From contig CAMWUH010000165.1 of NCBI GenBank assembly GCA_947177325.1, positions 1 through 5,196 of the forward strand: a stretch of 5,196 nt of DNA. Direction: 5' to 3'. A program made the position numbers and the translations under genes. The notes beneath the pieces are model-generated. The model was given only the letters and a program-made list of their open reading frames with translations, did not search any database and was not told the origin of the DNA. Positions 1 through 5,196 of this stretch are shown piece after piece (position 1 is the first letter of the stretch; each line of letters starts with the position of its first letter). The stretch is from an uncultured Bacteroidales bacterium (GTDB lineage: Bacteria > Bacteroidota > Bacteroidia > Bacteroidales > Muribaculaceae).

Positions 1-54
1 CATTAACTTGGTTTGTTGCAGTCGTAACTTGCCACAACCGAATTGATAAACTCC

Positions 55-1755
55 TTACTGGGTGGAGGCGAGGAAGGCTTCGAGTGAAGTGTCGCGGTCG
101 AGACCAAGTTTGCTGCGCAGACGCCAGCGGGCTTGCTTGACCGACTCGGGGCGGACGCCTAAAGCAGCGGCTATCTGTTTATTGGTCAAACCCACCGATA
201 TCATCGATGCAAGGCGAATATCAGAGGCTGTCAATGACTCGCTGATTTCGCGAAGTTTTCGTTCAAAGTCGGGGTTGACTTCGGTAAAGGTTTGCATAAA
301 GGTAGCGCGCTCGTCGCTGAGGCCGGCCGAATGAGCCTTAAGCATCGACTCCAGGCGGGCGGCGCGAATGTCATCACCACTGGCCTCGGCCAGTTGCTCG
401 CGGATAGTTGCCAGAAGCTGCTCCTTCTCGTCGAGAGCGAGCTTGATAGCCAACACCCGGCGCTGCGACTTCTCCAGGTCGAGTTGCTGCTGCATGGCTG
501 CAAGTTTCAACTTTTGAGTATGGCGTCGCAGTAGGAAATACCCTATGCAAATCAACAACAGGGCAGCAGCCACTATCACCACCGCTACCATGCGTGCCCT
601 GTAGACACGATTGTCGTCGGCGCGCTCGGCCATCTCCAATCGCTCCTTGAAGTCTTGGGCCATCACTTCATCGCGGCGGGTGGTATCGTCGATTGCTGAC
701 TGCTCTTCAAGTCGTCGGAAAGTCATTTTTGCTGCCTCCTTTTCCCTGCCGGCGGCCATCAGCACCTCAGCACGCCAGGCAAGCACATCGGTGCGCTGCT
801 CGGGGAAATAAAGGTCGGGCAAGCGGGCAATGGAGCGGTCGCTGAAAACCATGGCTGAGTCGAGTTGACCGCGATTAAGATAGTAAGCCGAGATGGCTCC
901 ATCGAAATAAGCTTGGGCGCCCAATTCCTCTTGCGACTCATCGGTAAGCATCTCGCGCGCCTGAAACATGGCAGCCGTGTCGCCATAGCAAACGTAGAGC
1001 TGCTCAAGCAAAATATTGAGAGCCTTATCGTTATCGGCAAACACCGAGTCGGTCAATGCAGCTCGGAGCACATGTTCACCCTCATCTTTTCTCCCCTCGT
1101 AGAAGAGAGCTTTGGCTCGATTAAGAATATTGCTGCTTATAAGGTCGTCAAAGCCGGCGAGGCGCAGAATGGAGTCTGAGCGGTCATACATGGCAATGGC
1201 TCTGCGCGTCAATCCCAATTCATTGAGAAAATTGCCGAGGTCCATCCAGCGAGCACCGGCCATCATGCGGTCGCCCGATTGCTCAAAAAATTCGGCTTGC
1301 GCTTTGATATGGTTGTAGTTTTCGAGCGTGTAGTCAGGGTAATCATCATCAAGGAGCCATTGAATGCGATGACGTATGTAGGGGTAGGCCGCCGAGTCGT
1401 TAAGCTCCAGTGCGTTTTTGAAATGGATTGCGTTGGCAATACTGTCACCGAGGTTGCGAGCTATGCGAGCCTCCCAAAAGTCGGCTCTCGCGCGGGCTTC
1501 ATTATTACCGCTTCGAGTAGCCGCCTCGCGCAGCTGCAATGTCAGCTGGCGTCGACGGTCAACCGACGACTCGGCATTATTGACCCAACTGGCGCCATAC
1601 CATTCCTTTTCCAGGAGCATGGTGAGCGAGTCAAAGGGCTCGCCAATCGACTCCCATCCGTAGGGGTCGAGATTGGTATGGCGGCCGCATGATGTTGCCG
1701 TCATCAAAAGCATAAGGGCCGCGAAGACCATGGATGAAGTTGATCGTAGATTCAT
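55..1755 (-). CDS. TPR-containing, membrane-anchored LuxR-type transcriptional regulator
   Basis: A complete 566-residue protein. Residues 1-22 form a signal sequence with a hydrophobic core at about 9-20, followed by Cys23 in an Ala-Thr-Ser-Cys context, a weak lipobox because -3 is Ala rather than Leu. Residues about 86-350 are helical and TPR-like; the best units are near 86-119, 163-196, 204-236, 278-311 and 318-350. A single membrane span lies at about 389-409, flanked by Arg386/Arg388 and Arg410/Arg411. Residues about 412-460 form a charged coiled coil. The C-terminus (508-566) is a LuxR/GerE-type helix-turn-helix: Leu508-Thr509 opens it, GLTNKQIA (522-529) is the first helix of the motif, and SVKQARWRLRSKLGL (538-552) is the recognition region. 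Ser-Val-x-x-Ala-Arg and a terminal Leu-x-x-Phe-Leu are typical of Bacteroidota TPR-LuxR proteins. Expected topology is TPR in the periplasm and DNA-binding domain in the cytoplasm. The ATG at 1755 is chosen because it gives a complete signal sequence; there is no Shine-Dalgarno. The signal sensed and the target genes are unknown; control of the divergent LRR genes is inference. Confidence 0.93.
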   Translation of the reverse strand: MNLRSTSSMVFAALMLLMTATSCGRHTNLDPYGWESIGEPFDSLTMLLEKEWYGASWVNNAESSVDRRRQLTLQLREAATRSGNNEARARADFWEARIARNLGDSIANAIHFKNALELNDSAAYPYIRHRIQWLLDDDYPDYTLENYNHIKAQAEFFEQSGDRMMAGARWMDLGNFLNELGLTRRAIAMYDRSDSILRLAGFDDLISSNILNRAKALFYEGRKDEGEHVLRAALTDSVFADNDKALNILLEQLYVCYGDTAAMFQAREMLTDESQEELGAQAYFDGAISAYYLNRGQLDSAMVFSDRSIARLPDLYFPEQRTDVLAWRAEVLMAAGREKEAAKMTFRRLEEQSAIDDTTRRDEVMAQDFKERLEMAERADDNRVYRARMVAVVIVAAALLLICIGYFLLRRHTQKLKLAAMQQQLDLEKSQRRVLAIKLALDEKEQLLATIREQLAEASGDDIRAARLESMLKAHSAGLSDERATFMQTFTEVNPDFERKLREISESLTASDIRLASMISVGLTNKQIAAALGVRPESVKQARWRLRSKLGLDRDTSLEAFLASTQ

Positions 1756-1783
1756 TGACGATATAAGTTTTATGCGTTTTGAA

Positions 1784-1791
1784 CAAAGTTA
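1784..1791 (-). promoter_or_regulatory. Predicted Bacteroidota -7 promoter element for the leftward regulator gene
   Basis: On the minus strand this reads TAACTTTG, an exact match to the Bacteroidota TAnnTTTG -7 consensus, 28 bp before the start codon at 1755. Transcription would begin near 1777, leaving a leader of about 22 nt. A TTTG that could serve as the -33 element lies at 1818-1821 on the same strand, but the 26-bp gap is longer than the usual 19-21, so that half of the promoter is weak. Confidence 0.5.
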
Positions 1792-1810
1792 TGCATTTTT
1801 TCTTAATTAA

Positions 1811-1857
1811 TAGACCACAAAAAGGCTACATATACCCGGGTAGACTATTTATAGACC
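1811..1857 (+). repeat. Three TAGAC direct repeats in the divergent intergenic region
   Basis: TAGACC (1811-1816), TAGACT (1841-1846) and TAGACC (1852-1857) lie in one orientation between the two predicted promoters. The last two are 11 bp apart, about one helical turn, and the first is 30 bp before the second. Such spacing would suit a protein binding one face of the DNA. The units are only 5-6 bp long in AT-rich sequence, so chance is a real alternative. Confidence 0.3.
1833..1842. promoter_or_regulatory. Perfect 10-bp palindrome, candidate operator
   Basis: TACCCGGGTA is self-complementary over all 10 bases and is a GC-rich island in otherwise AT-rich sequence. Its centre (1837.5) is about 3 bp from the midpoint between the two outward-facing -7 boxes (1784-1791 and 1890-1897), placing it near -60 relative to both predicted transcription starts. 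That position suits an activator of either promoter, possibly the neighbouring LuxR-type protein. The operator role is inferred from symmetry and position only. Confidence 0.35.
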
Positions 1858-1889
1858 GCCTTTCACCCCTCTCACTCCCTTTTATAATT

Positions 1890-1897
1890 TACTTTTG
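1890..1897 (+). promoter_or_regulatory. Predicted Bacteroidota -7 promoter element for the LRR gene pair
   Basis: TACTTTTG matches the TAnnTTTG consensus exactly. It lies 75 bp before the start codon at 1973, so the leader would be about 68 nt. No TTTG is present at the expected -33 distance; TTTC at 1861-1864 is the nearest resemblance and is 25 bp away. A promoter with a good -7 and a poor -33 often depends on an activator, which would fit the neighbouring regulator. A TATAAT at 1883-1888 just upstream is probably incidental to AT-rich sequence. Confidence 0.48.
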
Positions 1898-1972
1898 CAT
1901 CACAAATATTTTCGTTCTGCTTTTCTCATTCATCAGCAATCAACATAAACAATCACTTTCACCTTTTCTCAA

Positions 1973-4021
1973 ATGATCAAACATCTACTAATTTCAGCAT
2001 TAGCCGCGATAAGCATTACATCAGCAGCCAATGCAATCACACTTTCTTACGAGATTACCAACGAAGAGACCAAAACCTGTAAAATAACAGGCTGGACCGG
2101 CGACGCTCCCACGGGCGCATGGACCATTCCATCGGCCGCCTCAATCAATGGTGTCACCTACACCATTACCAACATTGCTCCACATGCACTCGACAATATG
2201 CCCGAGGTTACGCAAATCAATATTCCCGCTTCAATTATAGTAATCGGTGATTGTGGCGGAGTAAACGGCGTCGTTGCGAGCATTAAGAACTTCAACGGCT
2301 TCCCAAAACTGCAGAAGTTTGCCGTTAAGGCTGAAAACACACGTTTTAAAAACGACGGTCTGGGATGTTTGGTCACAAACACCGATATTTTGGCCCGCGT
2401 GCCGCAAGCAGTGTTTTTTACCGCCAACAGCTTCATTCTCCAATATGCCTACGTTATTCCCGAAGCTTTTACTGAAAACTCAAAAATAGGCTCATTAACA
2501 ATAACCGGCAACGAAAAATTTTACGGTAACCCCGGCTTCAACACAATGAAAGGGCTCTCCACGTTTGTCACCTCCAAGAGCGATGCAAAAATGAAAGCCG
2601 TTGACGGAATTCTTTATTCTCAAGACGGCTCGGTGCTCAATTATTGTCCCCCACGCAAAATGTTGTCTTCATTTGCAGTGCCTTCGGCCGTGAAAGAACT
2701 TGGCGATTACGCCCTGGCCGGATGTATCTACCTGAGCAGCATCTCATTCTATCCCCAACCGCTCATTGTGGGCAAAGCCGCTTTTGCCGGCTCAGGCATT
2801 CAGTCAATCATATTGCCTGAAGGAACAACATTCAACGAAGACGGCTACACTTTCTATAAATGCTCTTCGCTGCAAACAATCACCTTCAACGGCTCAATCG
2901 ATGAACTCCCCAAGCACTTTGCCTCCGACTGTAAGAAACTGACCACTGTGCAATATCGCAAAGACTCTCCGATTCAACTCATGTCAGGTGCATTCAAAAA
3001 TTGCACTTCACTGACCAATTATCCCTTCTCTGCCTCCTATTGTTGCAACTACGACTCAGTGTTTGCCAACATCGGAGTGACCGACTTGGTGTTTAACGGG
3101 GCGGCTCCGTGCGACCAACACATGAGCTACTCGGCCGGATGGTACACATTCACCGACTGCGCCAACATCACCCGCGCCAATTTCATGAACATCAACAACT
3201 CGACCCATCAGTTCACTATCTCCAACCATTTCATCTTCAACTGCCCTAACTTCAAAGAGCTGTATCTACCACGTTTCACCAATTTCTCCAACAATCTGGC
3301 ATCAGAAGATTTCTATTTCGGTAATCCTTGCAACCTCGAAAAAATTGCTTTCGGCAGCTACACCGTTGTTAATACCGAACCAATATTCGTCTACTCAGGC
3401 AACCAAACCTTCGAGCCTACAATCTACATGCGTAAAGACCTCAAAGGCCGAGGGAAATATTATCGTCTTGCACCGGCATTCGAGCTAAAAGACGGAGCCA
3501 AACTCAAACCCGAATTCTTCTTCGAGTCAATGACCCCGCCGGAAGATTACCTCTACACGGGTGCCACTTACTACGTGCCTCCGATGGCTTATGACAACTA
3601 CCGCGAAGTGCTGAAAGTGAAGGCTACCCTGAAAGAAATGATTAACCTGCAGGTTATGGTGCAAAACAATGCGGTTGTATTCATGGCCGCTTCCAACCTC
3701 CCCGGCCGCGTGGTAATCAACAAGGTAACTGTCAACGACGAAAAATCATGGGCCGATCCGGCCGCTTCACTCATCTCGACCGAGCTCGCAAAAGCCGATT
3801 TCAAAACCATCAAGATTGACTATGCAGTCGATGGCGTTCCCTTCGAGAATCTTTACACCAACGAAGACTTTGCCGCAACAGGCATCGAAGCCGTCGAGGC
3901 CGATGCTGACGCTATAACTGCCGAATACTTCGACCTCCGGGGTCATCGTGTAATCAATCCCGCCAAAGGCCGGCTCTACCTTGAGCGTCGCGGCTGCGAA
4001 ACCTCAAAAATCGTATTTTAA
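1973..4021 (+). CDS. Secreted BspA-like leucine-rich repeat (LRR_5) protein
   Basis: A complete 682-residue exported protein. Residues 1-21 are a Sec signal peptide (Lys3/His4, hydrophobic core, Ala-Asn-Ala cleavage site after 21); Ala21 is followed by Ile, with no lipobox Cys. Residues about 35-94 form the opening module usual for Bacteroidota LRR_5 proteins: TCKITGWTG (35-43), an Asn-Gly-Val-x-Tyr turn at 59-63, and an Ile-Pro-x-Ser-Ile strand ending in Ile-Gly near 92. DGILYS (211-216) with CPP (225-227) is another BspA hallmark. The core LRR run (about 241-376) repeats every 23-24 residues, with equivalent positions at Cys251, Ser274, Cys297, Cys320, Cys344 and Ile367. A non-repeat beta-rich region follows, including ATYYVPPMAYDNY (531-543), which resembles the cap after LRR_5 domains. 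Residues 637-682 resemble a sorting domain. No enzyme motif is visible; adhesion or host interaction is inferred from the family. The ATG at 1973 leads directly into the signal peptide, without a Shine-Dalgarno. The gene is first in a probable two-gene unit. Confidence 0.93.
   Translation: MIKHLLISALAAISITSAANAITLSYEITNEETKTCKITGWTGDAPTGAWTIPSAASINGVTYTITNIAPHALDNMPEVTQINIPASIIVIGDCGGVNGVVASIKNFNGFPKLQKFAVKAENTRFKNDGLGCLVTNTDILARVPQAVFFTANSFILQYAYVIPEAFTENSKIGSLTITGNEKFYGNPGFNTMKGLSTFVTSKSDAKMKAVDGILYSQDGSVLNYCPPRKMLSSFAVPSAVKELGDYALAGCIYLSSISFYPQPLIVGKAAFAGSGIQSIILPEGTTFNEDGYTFYKCSSLQTITFNGSIDELPKHFASDCKKLTTVQYRKDSPIQLMSGAFKNCTSLTNYPFSASYCCNYDSVFANIGVTDLVFNGAAPCDQHMSYSAGWYTFTDCANITRANFMNINNSTHQFTISNHFIFNCPNFKELYLPRFTNFSNNLASEDFYFGNPCNLEKIAFGSYTVVNTEPIFVYSGNQTFEPTIYMRKDLKGRGKYYRLAPAFELKDGAKLKPEFFFESMTPPEDYLYTGATYYVPPMAYDNYREVLKVKATLKEMINLQVMVQNNAVVFMAASNLPGRVVINKVTVNDEKSWADPAASLISTELAKADFKTIKIDYAVDGVPFENLYTNEDFAATGIEAVEADADAITAEYFDLRGHRVINPAKGRLYLERRGCETSKIVF
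2693..3100 (+). repeat. LRR_5 repeat run of the first LRR protein
   Basis: This stretch encodes residues 241-376, about six units of 23-24 residues. Each follows the pattern aromatic or hydrophobic residue, two or three residues, Cys, x-x-Leu, x-x-Ile/Val, then a turn. Cys251, Cys297, Cys320 and Cys344 mark the same repeat position; Ser274 and Ile367 replace it in two units. The repeat is at protein level; the DNA copies have diverged and are not obvious as nucleotide repeats. Confidence 0.8.
3881..4018 (+). other. C-terminal sorting-domain-like module of the first LRR protein
   Basis: Residues 637-682 begin with Gly-Ile-Glu and an acidic Ala-rich linker (637-647). They continue with EYFDLRGHRV (651-660) and NPAKGRLYL (662-670), then a basic turn and a hydrophobic end in Lys-Ile-Val-Phe. 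The order Tyr/Phe-Asp-Leu-x-Gly-x-x-Val, then Gly-x-Leu-Tyr, then Lys-Ile/Val resembles the end of type A sorting domains of the type IX secretion system. Similar short tails recur on exported proteins of gut Bacteroidales. The upstream Pro-Asn-Pro half of a full type A domain is not seen, so the module may be a shortened or separate tail. A transport role is inference. Confidence 0.55.
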
Positions 4022-4059
4022 CTAATCAATCCCCATCATAGCTAAACCTCCTGAAAAAA

Positions 4060-5196
4060 ATGAAACTTATCAAATCGCTTTCATTAGCCCTCGCCCTGGT
4101 TGCCGGCGCAACTGCGGCTCACGCCGATTTCGTTTACGGCAACTACGACAATGGCCCCCGCACCTGCTCAATCGTAGGTTGGACAGGCTCGACCGTAACC
4201 GGTGTGCTGACAATCCCCTCTACCGCCACCTACAACGGCGTCAGCTACTCCGTTTCGGCCATCGCCTCCAACGCCATCGAAAATATGCCCACCGTAACAG
4301 AAATCGTTATCCCCTCTTCGGTTATGAAAATCGGCGAAGTAAGCCGCAACACTATCGCCAATATCAACAACTTCAACAACTGCCCCAACCTGAAGAAGTT
4401 TACCGTGTCGGGCGGCAACGTATTCGCCTCGACCTCAGCGGGTCTGTTGACCAGCGCCGATGGCGGCACTCTCTATCGTGTGCCCGAAGGGGTTTCGTGT
4501 CCTTCCACCATCTTTGAAATTCCTTCAGCTATCAAATATCTCAGCTCCGACGCCTTGAGCGGTGTCAGCACAATCGCAACCCTGCGCATCCCCACATCGG
4601 TCAATGTCGGGGCGAGCGTTTGCTTCTATAATTTGCCTAAATTGCGTGCCATCGAAACTATCGAGGCCACCGGCGTGAAAAATATCGAAGCTCGCGACGG
4701 AATGCTCTACTCCTACAACGCACTTGTTGCCTGCCCTCCGAAATATTCATCTACAAGCGTTACCATCCAGGCATCATGCGACATGATCTATGCCAACGCT
4801 TTCCGCAACTGTAAGGATATCAAAGTGGTGATTTTCGGTGGCAACAACGTAACAAGCATCGGCGAAAAGGCTTTTGCCAATTCAGGCATCACTTCTATCA
4901 CCGTGCCCACTTCTGTCAACGTCATCGGGGATGCTATCTGCTACGGATGCTCCGATTTGACAACCGTCTCTTTCCGCGGTAGCATCAACTCCATCCCCGC
5001 CCGCACTTTTGAGAATTGCACGTCGCTCTATCAAGTCACATACAACGGTTCAGCTCCGAAAGCGCTTATGCAATCTGCATTCAAAGGCTGCTCTTCGCTT
5101 GCCGATTATCCTTTCAACAACGACATTGCTTTCGAGGGCGACTCGGTGTTTGCCAACTGCGGATTCGTTAACCTGACTTTCCCCACCGGCAAACTC
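4060..5196 (+). CDS. Secreted BspA-like leucine-rich repeat (LRR_5) protein, 3' end outside window
   Basis: An open frame of 379 codons with no stop before the window ends, so the C-terminus is missing. Residues 1-22 are a Sec signal peptide (Lys2/Lys5, hydrophobic core, Ala-His-Ala cleavage site after 22). The opening module TCSIVGWTG (35-43), the Asn-Gly-Val-x-Tyr turn (59-63) and Ile-Pro-Ser-Ser-Val (84-88) sit at the same residue numbers as in the upstream LRR protein. DGMLYS (213-218), CPP (225-227) and an LRR run with Cys251, Cys297, Cys320, Cys344 and Cys367 follow. By hand count, 30 of 54 residues match the upstream protein over 35-88 and 31 of 76 over 301-376, the latter without gaps, so the two are paralogues. 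The start is 38 bp after the upstream stop, with no hairpin or promoter box between them and an A-rich stretch but no Shine-Dalgarno before the ATG; co-transcription is likely. If its length matches the paralogue, about 300 more residues and a C-terminal module lie beyond the edge. A role in adhesion or surface display is inferred from the family. Confidence 0.9.
   Translation, partial: MKLIKSLSLALALVAGATAAHADFVYGNYDNGPRTCSIVGWTGSTVTGVLTIPSTATYNGVSYSVSAIASNAIENMPTVTEIVIPSSVMKIGEVSRNTIANINNFNNCPNLKKFTVSGGNVFASTSAGLLTSADGGTLYRVPEGVSCPSTIFEIPSAIKYLSSDALSGVSTIATLRIPTSVNVGASVCFYNLPKLRAIETIEATGVKNIEARDGMLYSYNALVACPPKYSSTSVTIQASCDMIYANAFRNCKDIKVVIFGGNNVTSIGEKAFANSGITSITVPTSVNVIGDAICYGCSDLTTVSFRGSINSIPARTFENCTSLYQVTYNGSAPKALMQSAFKGCSSLADYPFNNDIAFEGDSVFANCGFVNLTFPTGKL
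4780..5187 (+). repeat. LRR_5 repeat run of the second LRR protein
   Basis: This encodes residues 241-376 of the second LRR protein, units of about 23-24 residues. AFRNC (247-251), CYGCSDL (294-300), TFENCTSL (316-323), AFKGCSSL (340-347) and VFANCGF (363-369) mark successive repeat positions. FANSG (272-276) is a unit with Ser in place of Cys, as in the first protein. The run probably continues past the window edge. Confidence 0.78.

Noticed and set aside
1..3. CAT at the left edge, a possible minus-strand ATG of a further leftward gene.
   Set aside because: Only one codon is visible and no promoter or other evidence supports it.
10..39. Imperfect inverted repeat (GGTTTGTTGCAG against CTTGCCACAACC, 6-nt loop) just after the regulator stop codon, a candidate terminator.
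   Set aside because: The stem has mismatches and a bulge, is not GC-rich, and has no T-tract on the transcript side, so a terminator call is not supported.
1279..1692. A 137-codon plus-strand frame opposite the regulator gene.
   Set aside because: It is antisense to a well-supported coding sequence with recognisable TPRs, has no recognisable domain, and is one of several frames on that strand explained by the codon use of the real gene.
1779..1976. A 65-codon plus-strand frame with a hydrophobic stretch; its stop overlaps the LRR gene start as ATGA.
   Set aside because: It runs through both predicted promoters and the palindrome, its composition is that of AT-rich intergenic DNA, and its start lies before the predicted plus-strand transcription start. 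The ATGA overlap is most likely coincidence.
2158..2443. Minus-strand frames of 70 and 92 codons inside the first LRR gene.
   Set aside because: They overlap a protein-coding region whose LRR_5 features and paralogy are clear, and neither has a recognisable motif.
4022..4059. Gap between the two LRR genes checked for a terminator or separate promoter.
   Set aside because: There is no inverted repeat with a T-tract and no TAnnTTTG box in the 38 bp, so the gap is best read as an operon spacer.

Overview
The window looks like chromosomal DNA from a gut Bacteroidales bacterium; Muribaculaceae or a close relative is my best guess. Four things point there. The leftward gene is a TPR–membrane–LuxR regulator of the type common in Bacteroidota. 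The two rightward genes encode BspA-like leucine-rich repeat (LRR_5) exported proteins. Both divergent promoters have a TAnnTTTG box, the Bacteroidota -7 element. No gene start has a Shine-Dalgarno sequence. Genus and species cannot be settled from this sequence.

Layout. Positions 55-1755 on the minus strand hold a complete 566-residue gene. It encodes an exported or lipidated N-terminus, a periplasmic TPR sensor domain, one membrane span, a cytoplasmic coiled coil and a C-terminal LuxR-type helix-turn-helix. Positions 1756-1972 form an AT-rich divergent promoter region with a -7 box facing each way. A perfect 10-bp palindrome lies almost midway between the boxes, with three TAGAC direct repeats around it. 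Positions 1973-4021 on the plus strand encode a 682-residue secreted LRR_5 protein with a short C-terminal module resembling a sorting domain. After 38 bp with no visible terminator, a second LRR_5 gene starts at 4060 and is still open at the right edge (379 codons seen). It is a clear paralogue of the first, collinear along its visible length. Positions 1-54 hold no supported feature.

How the parts may work together (inference). The two LRR genes are probably co-transcribed and encode related surface or secreted adhesin-like proteins that arose by tandem duplication. The divergent membrane-bound LuxR protein is a plausible local regulator, sensing a periplasmic signal through its TPR domain and acting at the shared intergenic region. 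Nothing here resembles a mobile element, CRISPR array, tRNA or rRNA. The individual protein families are known. The least described aspects are the pairing of a membrane-tethered regulator with a duplicated LRR locus and the symmetric intergenic architecture.
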